A stretch of DNA of 64,000 nucleotides, taken from Terribacillus sp. DMT04. GTDB lineage: Bacteria > Bacillota > Bacilli > Bacillales > Amphibacillaceae. The stretch is from contig NZ_CP077639.1 of assembly GCF_019056395.1 (NCBI RefSeq), positions 1,924,001 through 1,988,000 on the forward strand. Direction: 5' to 3'. Positions 1 through 9,396 of this stretch are shown in pieces. Both the position numbers and the translations under genes were made by a program. The notes beneath the pieces were generated by a model that saw nothing but the letters and a program-made list of their open reading frames with translations, did no database searches and had not been told where the DNA came from. The stretch's first letter is position 1; the number at the start of each line of letters is the position of its first letter.

Positions 1-96
1 GCAGCGCTTCTGCGAAAAAAAGGATATCAAGATCTTAATCAGCTAAAAGGCGGTTTCAAAGCCTGGAGCGGTAAGATCAAACGAAAAGGCGACTAA
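1..96 (+). CDS. yqhL: Rhodanese-like domain protein, C-terminal end (partial)
   Basis: The frame is open from the first base and encodes the last 31 residues of a protein ending in LKGGFKAWSGKIKRKGD and a TAA stop. The GG(F)xAW element is the typical last helix of a rhodanese (sulfurtransferase) domain. In B. subtilis the rhodanese-like yqhL lies next to gcvPB in the same convergent arrangement, which supports the name. The active-site cysteine would lie outside the window, so activity cannot be judged. A bidirectional terminator follows directly. Confidence 0.75.
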   Translation, partial: AALLRKKGYQDLNQLKGGFKAWSGKIKRKGD

Positions 97-135
97 AAAG
101 AAGCTTTGCACGCTGGTGCAAAGCTTCTTTTTTTA
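97..135. terminator. Bidirectional terminator between yqhL and gcvPB
   Basis: A 13-bp perfect stem (AGAAGCTTTGCAC with GTGCAAAGCTTCT, loop of 4) has a T run on its right and an A run on its left, so it can end transcription from both sides. It overlaps the last codons of gcvPB. Confidence 0.85.
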
Positions 136-1596
136 TTCTGGAATATACCGCAGAATAGGCTTTCTAGCCGCTGTTGTTTCGTCCATTCTGCTTACAATCG
201 TTGTATATGGGGCTTCTTGGACAATTTCTGGATTCTCTTCTGCATCTTTTGCAATTTCCAGCATCGTATCTATAAAGCTGTCTAGTGTTTCTTTAGCTTC
301 TGTTTCGGTCGGTTCAATCATCAATGCCTCTTCTACATTCAGCGGAAAGTAAATGGTCGGCGGATGATACCCGAAGTCAAGCAATCGTTTGGCAATGTCG
401 AGTGTACGCACCCCAAGTTTTTTCTGTTTGCGCCCTGACAGCACGAACTCATGCTTACAATGCTGTGTGTAAGGCAATTCAAATACTTCACTAAGGCGGC
501 GCATCATATAATTGGCGTTCAGAACCGCATATTCACTCACTCGCTTCAGTCCCTCTGGCCCCATCGTCCGAATGTACGTATAAGCACGTACATTGATACC
601 AAAGTTTCCGTAATAAGGCTTCACCCGCCCGATTGATTCGGGACGATTGTCATCAAGTATGACGATGCCATCTTGTTTGCGGACAACAGGTTTTGGCAGG
701 AAGGCAGCCAGTTCTTCAGAAACACCGACCGGGCCGGAACCTGGGCCGCCGCCTCCATGCGGTCCGGTAAATGTTTTATGCAAATTTAAATGCACCACAT
801 CAAAGCCCATATCGCCAGGACGGGTATAGCCCATAATGGCATTTAAGTTGGCACCGTCATAATAAAGTTTTCCGCCAGCTTCATGTACAATTTCAGCCAT
901 TTCCAAAATATCTTTCTCAAAAAGTCCAAGTGTATTTGGATTGGTCAGCATCAATGCAGCTGTATCTTCTCCAACAAGACGCCTTAAATCAGCCAAATCC
1001 ACAAGTCCCTGTTCATTTGATTTCACTGTGACAGCTTCGAAACCTGCTACAGTAGCAGAAGCAGGATTTGTACCGTGCGCGGTATCCGGTACAATCACTT
1101 TCGTACGCTGTGTCTCCCCGTTCTTTTCGTGAAGTGCTCGAATCATCATTAAACCAGCCCATTCGCCATGTGCACCAGCTGCTGGCTGTAAGGACACTTC
1201 GTGCATGCCGGTAATTTCCTTGAGCTGTTCCTGCAAATCAAACATCAGCTCCAGCGCACCTTGCGCCGTTTTTGGATCTTGATACGGATGTACATGACTG
1301 AAACCGTCCATCCGAATAATATCTTCGTTTATCTTCGGATTGTATTTCATCGTACAAGAACCAAGTGGGTAAAAACCCGAATCGACGCCGTAATTTCTTC
1401 TTGATAATGCCGTATAATGCCGGATGATTTGCAACTCACTCAGCTCAGGCAGTGCTGCAGGCTCTGTGCGGATATATGCCGAATCAAATGCTTCTGTTGT
1501 GTCCGTTTCCGGTACATCAAGCGGCGGCAAGCTATATCCTGTTCTTCCAGGTTGAGAAAGTTCGAATAGCAACGGGAAATCAGTTTTATTTTGCAT
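133..1596 (-). CDS. gcvPB: Glycine dehydrogenase (decarboxylating) subunit 2, P-protein
   Basis: The 487-residue product is the C-terminal half of the split P-protein of the glycine cleavage system. With GcvPA it decarboxylates glycine and passes the aminomethyl group to the lipoyl H-protein. The PLP-binding lysine lies in the motif [16 protein letters not shown] around residue 273, followed by the glycine-rich loop typical of the family. Length agrees with other Bacillus GcvPB proteins (about 488). The start overlaps the end of gcvPA by 11 bp, so the two subunits are translationally coupled. It is the last gene of a riboswitch-controlled gcvT-gcvPA-gcvPB operon. Confidence 0.96.
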   Translation of the reverse strand: MQNKTDFPLLFELSQPGRTGYSLPPLDVPETDTTEAFDSAYIRTEPAALPELSELQIIRHYTALSRRNYGVDSGFYPLGSCTMKYNPKINEDIIRMDGFSHVHPYQDPKTAQGALELMFDLQEQLKEITGMHEVSLQPAAGAHGEWAGLMMIRALHEKNGETQRTKVIVPDTAHGTNPASATVAGFEAVTVKSNEQGLVDLADLRRLVGEDTAALMLTNPNTLGLFEKDILEMAEIVHEAGGKLYYDGANLNAIMGYTRPGDMGFDVVHLNLHKTFTGPHGGGGPGSGPVGVSEELAAFLPKPVVRKQDGIVILDDNRPESIGRVKPYYGNFGINVRAYTYIRTMGPEGLKRVSEYAVLNANYMMRRLSEVFELPYTQHCKHEFVLSGRKQKKLGVRTLDIAKRLLDFGYHPPTIYFPLNVEEALMIEPTETEAKETLDSFIDTMLEIAKDAEENPEIVQEAPYTTIVSRMDETTAARKPILRYIPE

Positions 1597-2938
1597 GGAA
1601 AGCCGCCACCTCTCTTACAAATGTGTCAATCTGTTCTTTTGTACGCTGCTCCGTCACAGCGACTAGCATATAGTTTTTCATTCGATCATCCGTCCGTCCC
1701 AAGTGATACCCCCCGATAAACCCTTGTGCCAATAGATGATCTTGCAAAGCTTGTATATCACCAGTTACTTTGAAAACAATTTCGTTGAAAAAGCTATGGT
1801 GAAACACAATTTCCAGCCCGTGTGCTTCAAGCTGCTTTTTCATGTATTGCGCTTTTTGTACATTTAAGTAAGCCATATCAGCTAAGCCCTGTTTCCCTAA
1901 TGCGCTCATTGCCACAGAAGAAGCCAAAGCATTCAGCGCTTGGTTGGAACAAATATTGGATGTTGCCTTGTCTCGGCGGATATGCTGTTCACGTGCTTGC
2001 AGCGTCAAGACGAATCCGCGCCTTCCTTCTTCATCCTTTGTTTGTCCGACCAGTCGTCCAGGCAGCTTTCGCATCAATTTAGCTGAGCTGGCAAAATAAC
2101 CGCAATGCGGCCCGCCGAATTGTGCGGGTATACCAAACACTTGAGTATCACCTACAACGATATCAGCTCCGAAATTACCTGGTGGTGTTAAGAAGCCTAG
2201 TGCTAGCGGATTGCTGGAAACAACCATCATTGCTTTCGGCTGTGTATCAAGCATCGTACGAATGTCCGCTAGTGCTTCTACTTGGCCGAAAAAGTTCGGA
2301 TACTGCACAATGACACTCGCAGTTTCCTCATCGATAGCTTCTTGCAGTGCTTCTAAATCTGTTACACCGTCTTGATGCGGAATTGTGACTACTTCCAAGT
2401 GCTGCCCTCTGCAGTAAGAATCAATTACCTGTCGCGATTCCGGGTGGACGGCTTCCGATACGATAATCTTTTTCTTTTTGGTGTGACCAGCACTTAATGT
2501 TGCAGCTTCTGCAAGTGCCGTTCCGCCATCATACATCGAGCTGTTCGCCACATCCATTCCTGTCAGTTCGGCAATCATCGTTTGGAACTCAAAGATAGCT
2601 TGAAGTTCGCCTTGCGATATTTCCGGCTGGTACGGTGTATAAGCTGTATAAAACTCCGACCTGGAAATGACGTGATCGACGATGGAAGGAATGTAATGAT
2701 CATACACGCCCGCACCTAAGAAGGATGCATGTGTTTTCATCGTCACATTTTGATTGGCCAGTATGGCAAGTTCTGCTTTTAATTCGCCTTCACTTTTTGG
2801 CTCCTTAATCTGAAGGGGCTTCTTAAGCCGTACTGCATCTGGAATATCTGCAAAAAGCGCTTCGGTATCCATTACACCTATCGTTTGCAGCATGTCTTTC
2901 TTATCTTGCTCTGTCATCGGTAAGTATCTGAAATCCAT
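1586..2938 (-). CDS. gcvPA: Glycine dehydrogenase (decarboxylating) subunit 1, P-protein
   Basis: The 450-residue product starts [17 protein letters not shown] and matches the N-terminal half of P-protein, which pairs with GcvPB and lacks the PLP lysine. I chose the ATG at 2938 because a GGGGG Shine-Dalgarno sits nine bases upstream and the length then fits the family (about 448). The open frame runs 36 codons further upstream into gcvT, but that extension is low-complexity readthrough. Seen: conserved segments such as [12 protein letters not shown]. It lies 13 bp behind gcvT in the glycine cleavage operon. Confidence 0.95.
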   Translation of the reverse strand: MDFRYLPMTEQDKKDMLQTIGVMDTEALFADIPDAVRLKKPLQIKEPKSEGELKAELAILANQNVTMKTHASFLGAGVYDHYIPSIVDHVISRSEFYTAYTPYQPEISQGELQAIFEFQTMIAELTGMDVANSSMYDGGTALAEAATLSAGHTKKKKIIVSEAVHPESRQVIDSYCRGQHLEVVTIPHQDGVTDLEALQEAIDEETASVIVQYPNFFGQVEALADIRTMLDTQPKAMMVVSSNPLALGFLTPPGNFGADIVVGDTQVFGIPAQFGGPHCGYFASSAKLMRKLPGRLVGQTKDEEGRRGFVLTLQAREQHIRRDKATSNICSNQALNALASSVAMSALGKQGLADMAYLNVQKAQYMKKQLEAHGLEIVFHHSFFNEIVFKVTGDIQALQDHLLAQGFIGGYHLGRTDDRMKNYMLVAVTEQRTKEQIDTFVREVAAFHAK

Positions 2939-2951
2939 GGCTAATATCCCC

Positions 2952-4052
2952 CTATGTCCGCTTATAAAATGGTAGTGTAACAACCTTGGCTTGCAGCCGT
3001 TTCTTTCTAATCTGCACGTTGACGATGTCACCTCCTTTGGCTGCATCGGTACGTAACAGCGCCAGTCCGATCGATTTATCCAGCGTTGGTGACTTGGTTC
3101 CTGTAGTTACGTGACCTATTTGTTCTTCGCCGGCATAAATTGGATAGCCATGACGCGGTATTCCTTTATCCAACATCTCAATGCCTACAAGCTTTCTTGC
3201 TGTTCCGTTCTCTTTTTGCTCTTTTAAGACTGCCTTGCCAATAAAGTCAGCGTCGATGTTCGTTTTCACAGCAAACCCAATACCTGCTTCAATTGGCGAA
3301 ATATCCTTTGTCAGTTCGTTTCCATACAAAGGTAAATTTGCTTCAAAGCGAAGTGTATCTCTGGCTCCCAAACCTACTGGGCTAAGACCAAACGCCGTTC
3401 CCGCCTCCAGCAACTTTTCCCAGACAGCCTGGCCGCTAGAAGCCGGTCCATAAATTTCAAAGCCATCTTCACCTGTGTAACCGGTACGGGAAATCAAAAA
3501 TTCTCCCTCGACACCAGTTAGCTGAACTGGATAAGCAAAACGGAAAAATGAAATTTCCGATAATTTCTCATCCGTAAGCTGCTGCAAAATCTTCTCCGCA
3601 TGTGGTCCTTGTAAAGCAACTTGCATATAAGCTGCTGATTGGTTTTCAATCTCTACGCCATCACGCTTATGCGAAAGCAGCCATTGGTAATCCTTTTCTG
3701 TGTTTGCAGCGTTCACGACTAGCAAATACTGATTTTCGTCCAGCATATATACAATCAGATCATCCACCGTACCGCCATTTTCATAGCACATCATACTGTA
3801 TTGTGCTTTATTTGGAACGAGCAGTTCGATATTATTCGTCAAAACATATTGCAAGAAGTCCTTGCTATTCGGTCCATGAACAAGTATTTCACCCATGTGA
3901 GATACATCGAATAAGCCAGCTGTTTTGCGAACTGCATGGTGCTCTTCTTGGATGCCGCTGAACTGAACAGGCAGATCCCAACCGCCAAAATCAATTGTCT
4001 TGCTGTTTGCCTGATAGGCAGGATAAATTGGTGTTCTTTTCAACTCACTCAT
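2952..4052 (-). CDS. gcvT: Aminomethyltransferase, glycine cleavage T-protein
   Basis: The 366-residue protein transfers the methylene group from aminomethylated H-protein to tetrahydrofolate, releasing ammonia. Family hallmarks are the N-terminal [10 protein letters not shown], the folate-binding VSHMGEI segment and [11 protein letters not shown] near residue 190. Two adjacent ATG codons (4055 and 4052) are available; the second has better spacing from AGGAGAAGG. It is the first gene of the gcv operon, directly downstream of the tandem glycine riboswitch and its terminator, so it should be induced by glycine. Confidence 0.96.
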   Translation of the reverse strand: MSELKRTPIYPAYQANSKTIDFGGWDLPVQFSGIQEEHHAVRKTAGLFDVSHMGEILVHGPNSKDFLQYVLTNNIELLVPNKAQYSMMCYENGGTVDDLIVYMLDENQYLLVVNAANTEKDYQWLLSHKRDGVEIENQSAAYMQVALQGPHAEKILQQLTDEKLSEISFFRFAYPVQLTGVEGEFLISRTGYTGEDGFEIYGPASSGQAVWEKLLEAGTAFGLSPVGLGARDTLRFEANLPLYGNELTKDISPIEAGIGFAVKTNIDADFIGKAVLKEQKENGTARKLVGIEMLDKGIPRHGYPIYAGEEQIGHVTTGTKSPTLDKSIGLALLRTDAAKGGDIVNVQIRKKRLQAKVVTLPFYKRT

Positions 4053-4084
4053 CATCCTTCTCCTCTCTTATGTACCTCGCAACA

Positions 4085-4127
4085 TAAAAACAGAGCCCAT
4101 CTCAAATACTGCTTGAGGGGCTCTGTC
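4085..4127 (-). terminator. Riboswitch expression-platform terminator of the gcv operon
   Basis: On the minus strand an ACAGAGCCC arm pairs with GGGCTCTGT around an inner stem CTCAA/TTGAG and ends in TTTTTA. The first arm contains the 3' end of the second glycine aptamer (GGACAGAG). Glycine binding would hold that segment in the aptamer and prevent termination, giving an ON switch. The last bases lie about 33 bp before the gcvT start. Confidence 0.85.
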
Positions 4128-4296
4128 CATTTACCAGAAAGTTTCTTAGTCGTCAAGAGACGATAATTGCTTCTTGGGTGGCTTCCGCGGAAGCACTCTC
4201 CAGAGTTGCGTCGTGCTGGAGTTCTTTTGCCTGAGAGATTCACTCAATATTTGCTCCTTCGGCGCCGCATAAACGCGGTCTCTCCTCCAACATTCA
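4128..4296 (-). ncRNA. Tandem glycine riboswitch
   Basis: Read on the minus strand, two glycine aptamers follow each other. Aptamer 1 begins GGAGGAGAGACCGCG, contains GCGCCGAAGGAGCAA and closes with CTCTCAGGCAAAAGAAC. Aptamer 2 begins CTCTGGAGAGTGCTTCC, contains CACCCAAGAAGCAA and closes with TTTCTGGTAAATGGACAGAG. These are the consensus blocks of the cooperative two-aptamer glycine riboswitch, which normally turns on gcv genes when glycine is high. Its place directly before gcvT and the overlapping terminator agree. Exact ends are approximate. Confidence 0.93.
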
Positions 4297-4495
4297 CTCG
4301 CGATTTATGAAATTAGGAAAACGCGGGCATACTAACAGACAATCAACTTATTAAAAAAGCAAAATCCAAACATTCTAATAAATTTATTGAATAATGTTTG
4401 GTTTCAGCATCATTATAACACAACATTTTGGGAAAGTGTCGATCTTTTTATAGTTTTTCCTCTGAAACTCCGAAGAATAAGGAGATGAAACCATT
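4297..4495. other. Divergent intergenic region, gcv operon and yqhH
   Basis: This is AT-rich sequence between the riboswitch leader and yqhH. On the minus strand a TATAAT (4412-4417) with a GACACT or TCGACA 17-19 bp upstream is a plausible vegetative promoter for the gcv operon. I see no clear promoter for yqhH. Its ribosome binding site AAGGAGATG lies at about 4480. Confidence 0.4.
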
Positions 4496-6151
4496 ATGCA
4501 GACGCATGTAAAAGATGATCAATTATTCATCGAAAAGATGCATGATATTGTACAGCAAGAAGCAGAAACAGTGTCATGGGAACATTTCCAAATGGCCTAC
4601 ACAGCTGCTAAAGCAACGAATATTGATACATTTACCGGTTTAGTCGCACCTGGCTATCTTCCCCATATGACCTTTCACCCCCATCAGCTGGAAGCAAGCC
4701 GACGGGTTGTAGAAGACATGAATGGCCGCGCAATCCTGGCGGACGAAGTTGGTCTTGGAAAGACAATTGAAGCCGGACTTGTGTTAAAGGAATTGATGAT
4801 TCGCGGTTTGGTAAAAAAGGTTCTATTACTCGTTCCTGCATCGCTTGTTAATCAGTGGGTAAATGAGCTGAACAGCAAATTCCATATTCCTGCTGCTTCA
4901 CAGCGCAAGCAATATGTCTGGGAACATTATGATGTGATTGTCTCTTCCATTGATTTAGCAAAACGTACGCCGCACAGGGAAATCATTCTGCAACAAGATT
5001 ATGATTTTGTACTGATTGATGAAGCACATAAATTGAAAAACAGCCGAACAAAGAATTATAGCTTTATTCAATCACTAAAAAAGAAATATTGCCTGCTTCT
5101 TACCGCTACACCTGTACAAAATAAGCTTAGCGATATTTATAACCTTGTATCTCTTTTGAAGCCTGGTTACTTAGGCAGTTACAAACAATTCAAAGATACA
5201 TACGGAGACGACCGCAATGATTTAGAGCAGCATCATTATTTAAAAGAGCTGATTCGTAAAGTGATGGTCCGCAATCGCCGCGATGACACAGGGCTTCAGT
5301 GGACGAAACGGAAAGTTGAGACCGTTTGGATTGATTTTGAAGATGCAGAAAGAGACGTTTACGATACGATGCAAGACACTACTAGCGCCGCTGCCACTTT
5401 CGCTAGAATCACTTTGCTTCGTGAACTATGCAGTTCCAGAGAAGCAGCTTATCTGTCGATGAAGAAAATGGTTGAGGAGAATCCGCAATCAAGCGATGTG
5501 TATCTTCCACTCATGCAAGCTATTGAAAAACTGCCTCATCACAGCAAAGCATTGAAAGTGATTGAACTCATTAAAGCAGCACCGGCGGGAGAAAAGTTTA
5601 TCATCTTCACCGAATATCGCGCTTCGCAGTTTTATCTGCAATGGATGTTAAAGCAGCATGACATCTCTTCCGTTCCGTTCCGCGGCGGTTTTAAAGCAGG
5701 TAAAAAAGATTGGATGCGCGAATTGTTTGAGAAACATGCTCAAGTATTAATTGCTACTGAAGCTGGCGGCGAAGGAATCAACTTGCAATTTTGCAGCAAT
5801 ATGATTAACTATGATTTGCCATGGAATCCGATGCGGCTGGAACAGCGCATTGGACGAATCCACCGTTTTGGCCAAGCAAATGACGTCCAAATCTATAACT
5901 TTGCTGTGCGAGATACATTAGAAGCACATATTCTTGAATTGTTATATAAAAAGATCAATCTATTTGAACGAGTTATTGGCAATCTAGACCACATTCTTGC
6001 CGAACTGCAAGTGTCGGATATGGAAAAAGAAATCAAACGTATTTTCGCTGATTCCAGGTCAGACGGCGAAATCAAAGTGAAGCTTGATAATCTGACTGCC
6101 GTGATCAGCGAAACTGGCGAGCAGCTCGAAAGGAGTAAAATGCATGGATAG
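4496..6151 (+). CDS. yqhH: SNF2-family DEAH helicase YqhH
   Basis: The 551-residue protein has the two RecA-like domains of a SNF2 / RapA-like ATPase. Motif I (DEVGLGKTIEAGL) is near residue 80, motif II DEAH near 175, motif III LLTATPVQN near 203, and motif VI (QRIGRIHRFGQ) near 450. Such enzymes use ATP to move along double-stranded DNA and remodel bound proteins; the specific target of YqhH is not known to me. Length agrees with B. subtilis YqhH (about 557). The gene overlaps yqhG by 8 bp, which suggests a functional pair. Its position divergent from gcvT is conserved in Bacillus. Confidence 0.9.
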   Translation: MQTHVKDDQLFIEKMHDIVQQEAETVSWEHFQMAYTAAKATNIDTFTGLVAPGYLPHMTFHPHQLEASRRVVEDMNGRAILADEVGLGKTIEAGLVLKELMIRGLVKKVLLLVPASLVNQWVNELNSKFHIPAASQRKQYVWEHYDVIVSSIDLAKRTPHREIILQQDYDFVLIDEAHKLKNSRTKNYSFIQSLKKKYCLLLTATPVQNKLSDIYNLVSLLKPGYLGSYKQFKDTYGDDRNDLEQHHYLKELIRKVMVRNRRDDTGLQWTKRKVETVWIDFEDAERDVYDTMQDTTSAAATFARITLLRELCSSREAAYLSMKKMVEENPQSSDVYLPLMQAIEKLPHHSKALKVIELIKAAPAGEKFIIFTEYRASQFYLQWMLKQHDISSVPFRGGFKAGKKDWMRELFEKHAQVLIATEAGGEGINLQFCSNMINYDLPWNPMRLEQRIGRIHRFGQANDVQIYNFAVRDTLEAHILELLYKKINLFERVIGNLDHILAELQVSDMEKEIKRIFADSRSDGEIKVKLDNLTAVISETGEQLERSKMHG

Positions 6152-6983
6152 ACATATACTGCATCAATTCCTGCGCAAGTTCTTTGTCTCAAATGGCTGT
6201 CAGCTGTTAGAGGAAAACGACGGTTTGCTTCGCATTCAGCTTACACCTGCACTGGATGAAGAATTGATGAACCGCCCCTTTTATTGGCGTTATAAAAAGA
6301 AGCTCGGACAAGAAGGCGAGCCAATGGAGCTCACTCTGCTAACGGATCCAGAACAGACAGCCGAAAAAGCAGAGCAAATCCATTTTGGCAGTCCACGTCT
6401 GCATCAAATTTTTCGTCTTATTCGCTCTTCTGCTCAAGTGGCCCGGCTTTATGAGAAACTAGACACCAATTCCAGGACCGCTTTATATCCATGGCTAATC
6501 CGCAACATGAGTGTGCATTTTTCCGGTAAACGCAAACGAACGGAAACGCACTCTGTCGGTTTGCAGCTCTTAAACGGGCAATTCATGACCAATGCAATGG
6601 AAAACTTTACAGAGGTAGATTTCAAGCAGCAGATTAGTGATCATTGCTACTGCTTATCCCCTATTATCCGCTACCCGAGCGGCTACCAGCGGATCAGCAG
6701 CTACATGCAAGCGTATTTGGATACACTTGACACAGACTGGGTGACGGAAACGACTAGCGTACTCGAACAAGAAAAAAGTTTATTAGCCCACTTTTTTGAT
6801 CCAAGCAGCCAAGAAGAACAGGATGAGGAAATTCGGCAAGAACGAGCAGCTTTATACGATAACGAGCTAGCAGCCTTAAGCCGGCGGCTAACGCCTACCA
6901 TCCACATCGAAACGATTAATGCCGGCATCTTTTACTTATCAGAAGATACAACCCGGCAGCTGCTTCAAAGGAAAGAGGCCTGA
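6144..6983 (+). CDS. yqhG: Conserved protein of unknown function YqhG
   Basis: The 279-residue soluble protein has no domain that I recognise and no signal peptide or membrane segment. The ATG is set by AAAGGAG eight bases upstream, inside the last codons of yqhH, so the two are translationally coupled. The middle contains the aromatic run FYWRYKKKLGQEGEP (residues ~46-60), and a charged helix QEEQDEEIRQERAALYDNEL lies near 225-245. Size and position match B. subtilis YqhG (about 263). A role with the YqhH helicase is inference from coupling only. Confidence 0.8.
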   Translation: MDRHILHQFLRKFFVSNGCQLLEENDGLLRIQLTPALDEELMNRPFYWRYKKKLGQEGEPMELTLLTDPEQTAEKAEQIHFGSPRLHQIFRLIRSSAQVARLYEKLDTNSRTALYPWLIRNMSVHFSGKRKRTETHSVGLQLLNGQFMTNAMENFTEVDFKQQISDHCYCLSPIIRYPSGYQRISSYMQAYLDTLDTDWVTETTSVLEQEKSLLAHFFDPSSQEEQDEEIRQERAALYDNELAALSRRLTPTIHIETINAGIFYLSEDTTRQLLQRKEA

Positions 6984-7010
6984 ACGTAGCGTTCGGGCCT
7001 CTTACTTTTT
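6975..7010 (+). terminator. Terminator after yqhG
   Basis: GAGGCCTGAACG pairs with CGTTCGGGCCTC around a 4-base loop and is followed by TTACTTTTT. The stem includes the yqhG stop codon. It also overlaps the 3' end of the convergent yqzE. Confidence 0.8.
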
Positions 7011-7169
7011 GCGACGGAATAATAGTTTAAATGCGAACGGCAAGACACCGAACCACTTTCCGTGCAGCTGATGTTTTTCCTTTTCTTTTAGCTTCTTTTC
7101 AGGTTTTGGTGTATCCATTTTTTTCACCAGTTCCTGGGTCACGAATCGGAAGTAATCATTCGAAGACAT
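7002..7169 (-). CDS. yqzE: Small conserved protein YqzE
   Basis: A 55-codon frame on the minus strand starts MSSNDYFRFVTQELVKKMD and ends KLLFRRKK. It has a good GGGGT ribosome binding site. The N-terminus SSNDYxxxxTQ and the basic C-terminus with a WFGxxPF segment match the YqzE family found next to comG in Bacillus. The function is unknown. It is convergent with yqhG and divergent from comGA. Confidence 0.85.
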   Translation of the reverse strand: MSSNDYFRFVTQELVKKMDTPKPEKKLKEKEKHQLHGKWFGVLPFAFKLLFRRKK

Positions 7170-7236
7170 AGACAGTACCCCTTCTTACTTTTACTTGTAG
7201 GGTAACCAATTTCGTTCTCCTCTATACCAGAATGGT

Positions 7237-7272
7237 AAAACGGCATGTTTTGTTATTAAAATTAACATTTTT
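7237..7272 (+). promoter_or_regulatory. Putative ComK-box pair upstream of comG
   Basis: Two AT-boxes about 21 bp centre to centre are seen: AAAACGGCATGTTTT (7237-7251) and AAAATTAACATTTTT (7258-7272). The ComK consensus is AAAA-N5-TTTT repeated at helical spacing, and comG is a classical ComK target. The inner spacings here are 6-7 rather than 5, so the match is imperfect. A weak promoter (GTGACA at 7310, TATTGT at 7334) lies downstream. Confidence 0.4.
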
Positions 7273-7361
7273 ACCATGCGAGTACCATAGAAACGGTTCA
7301 TTTCATAAGGTGACAAACTTATTGTCTTTCGAGTATTGTATGCTCAAAGGAGGTGATGCTC

Positions 7362-8417
7362 ATGCAGGAAAGTCCTTCCGTGATTGCAGAAAGTTTAATG
7401 GAAAAAGCAATTGAGCAGCAAGCATCTGATATTCATTTCACACCAGATACCAATGAAACAAATGTTTACATGCGGATTCACGGAAAAAGAGTTCTTGCAA
7501 ACCGCATCTCTACGTTAACATTTCGAAAGCTGATTGCTTATTACAAATTTATTAGCGGCATGGATATTGGAGAAATGCAAAAACCCCAGGATGGAGCGAT
7601 GCCATTTACGTATAAAGGCCAGCAGCACTATTCACTTCGATTATCTACCTTGCCCCTAAAACAGTTAGAAAGCTTAGCCATTCGCATTCTGCCTCAAAGT
7701 GATGCCCCCATGCTAGAAAAACTTTTCCTTTTTCCATTTCAATTGCAGTTACTGCGGCATCTATTAACGGAGCGGACAGGCATTATATTGTTTACTGGGC
7801 CAACTGGCAGCGGTAAAACAACAACGATGTATGCTATTCTCCAAGATCTGCTTCGCAGCAAAGCATGCCAAGCCATTACGTTAGAAGACCCTATCGAGAA
7901 AAAGATGGACAATTTACTGCAAGTACAGGTGAATGAGAAAGCTGGACTCACGTACCAAGCAGGATTGAAAGCAGCACTTCGCCATGATCCAGATGTGTTA
8001 ATGATTGGCGAAATAAGAGATGAATCTACCGCCAGCTTTGCTTTTGAAACAGCACGCACCGGCCATCTCGTCATCAGCACCTTGCATGCACGAAATGCAG
8101 CAGGCGCTATTCATCGTTTGCAAGAAATGGGAATTCCGATGGCAGATCTCCAGCACACGCTAATTGGTGTTGCCTCACTGGAGTTACTTTCGATTCAGCA
8201 GCCGTATCAGTCTCGTGCCGCTATTATGGAACTAGCAAATGCCCAGCAAATACATTGCCTGCTACAGCGTTCAACGTCTTCTTTCCTGACTTTCGCTGAA
8301 CTTAGGAGGAAAGCCTATGCATACGGTTTCGTTAAAGAAGAAATGGATCACAATCAAAAAGACAGACAAGCTTCTATCTACGGAGCAGCAAATACAGTTT
8401 CTAAAGCAGCTCCATAG
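7362..8417 (+). CDS. comGA: Competence pseudopilus assembly ATPase ComGA
   Basis: The 351-residue protein belongs to the PulE/PilB traffic ATPases. It powers assembly of the transformation pseudopilus at the inner face of the membrane. Walker A GPTGSGKTTT is near residue 146, the Asp box LEDPIEK near 174, the Walker B-like PDVLMIGEIRD near 208, and the His box STLHARNA near 239. The ATG at 7362 is placed by a perfect AAAGGAGGTG eight bases upstream; GTG and ATG codons a few bases earlier overlap that site. Its last 33 codons overlap comGB. It is first in a seven-gene comG operon. Confidence 0.95.
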   Translation: MQESPSVIAESLMEKAIEQQASDIHFTPDTNETNVYMRIHGKRVLANRISTLTFRKLIAYYKFISGMDIGEMQKPQDGAMPFTYKGQQHYSLRLSTLPLKQLESLAIRILPQSDAPMLEKLFLFPFQLQLLRHLLTERTGIILFTGPTGSGKTTTMYAILQDLLRSKACQAITLEDPIEKKMDNLLQVQVNEKAGLTYQAGLKAALRHDPDVLMIGEIRDESTASFAFETARTGHLVISTLHARNAAGAIHRLQEMGIPMADLQHTLIGVASLELLSIQQPYQSRAAIMELANAQQIHCLLQRSTSSFLTFAELRRKAYAYGFVKEEMDHNQKDRQASIYGAANTVSKAAP

Positions 8418-9381
8418 GCTGCGAACACGAGGATATGATATGGCGCGTTCGCTGGATTTTCTCCACTGGCAGCCGCAATGGCAAGCTGTTACCAAAAAGC
8501 TGCAAGCGGGACTGCAGCAAGGGATGAGACTGGATGAAGCTTTTTCTTTCGCCCGCTTCTCGGAAGTCATTGTTATTCATCTATACGTTGCACATCATGA
8601 TGGCAATCTGGAAGAAGCCCTTGCCAGGAGTTACGGTACCTTACAAAAACAAATGCAGCAGTTGAACAAGTTTAAGAAGGTTACCCGTTATCCACTGTTT
8701 CTGCTGGCCAGTATCTTTATGCTGCTGCTATTTGTGAAGCTATATGTTTACCCTTCTTTTCTTAACCTCTTTACTTACTCAGCTGAGTCAGCAGATCTTC
8801 TGCGTTTCTTCTCTGGTCTTGTCAATTTGCTGCTCATTGGAAGTCTTCTTCTCGCAATTGCTGCTGTTTGTTCCTTCCTATTTCAAAGGTACATCCGAAG
8901 AAACTGGACGGCCGCAAAGAAACGTCCATATTTGGAAAAGCTTCCTCTGATAAGCCGGATTTTTCGCACACAAACTAGTTTTCAATTTGCTATTCAGCTA
9001 GGCAACCTTCTCACCGCAGGTCTATCTTTTTACGAAAGTCTGCAGCTGCTAAGTAAGCAGCATTATCATGATATCCTCCAATTGTATTGCAGTTCCTTAC
9101 TTCATCAGCTCACCTCCGGTCATACGCTAACCGAATGCCTTCCTGCTTACCCGCTTCTGGATGCACAGCTTCAGAATATTTTGCGCACGCAAGAAGATGT
9201 TGATTCCCAAGCAGAAGATTTACTTATGTATGCCGAAATTACGACTTCTAAAATGGAAGAGAATATGAAAACGGTCCTACACCTTCTTCAACCTGCACTG
9301 CTTTGTATTATGGCTCTATGTATTATTATTGTTTATTTGTCACTGCTGCTTCCGATGTTTCAAATGGTTCATACATTATAG
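8317..9381 (+). CDS. comGB: Competence pseudopilus inner-membrane platform ComGB
   Basis: The 354-residue polytopic protein belongs to the GspF/PilC family, the membrane platform on which the pseudopilus is built. Membrane segments are seen at about 129-150 (FLLASIFMLLLFVKLYVYP), 170-190 and near the C-terminus (ALLCIMALCIIIVYLSLLLP). The ATG at 8317 follows AGGAGGAAAGCCT, a strong site, so the 101-bp overlap with comGA looks real. The protein is slightly longer than B. subtilis ComGB (about 323), with an extra basic N-terminus. Confidence 0.92.
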   Translation: MHTVSLKKKWITIKKTDKLLSTEQQIQFLKQLHRLRTRGYDMARSLDFLHWQPQWQAVTKKLQAGLQQGMRLDEAFSFARFSEVIVIHLYVAHHDGNLEEALARSYGTLQKQMQQLNKFKKVTRYPLFLLASIFMLLLFVKLYVYPSFLNLFTYSAESADLLRFFSGLVNLLLIGSLLLAIAAVCSFLFQRYIRRNWTAAKKRPYLEKLPLISRIFRTQTSFQFAIQLGNLLTAGLSFYESLQLLSKQHYHDILQLYCSSLLHQLTSGHTLTECLPAYPLLDAQLQNILRTQEDVDSQAEDLLMYAEITTSKMEENMKTVLHLLQPALLCIMALCIIIVYLSLLLPMFQMVHTL

Positions 9382-9396
9382 AAGCGAGGGATAATC

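Noticed and set aside
2938-3046. Longer N-terminus of GcvPA (36 extra residues)
   Set aside because: The extension overlaps gcvT and precedes the ATG with the good ribosome binding site and family-typical length.
4052-4243. 63-codon frame upstream of gcvT
   Set aside because: It lies inside the glycine riboswitch and its terminator.
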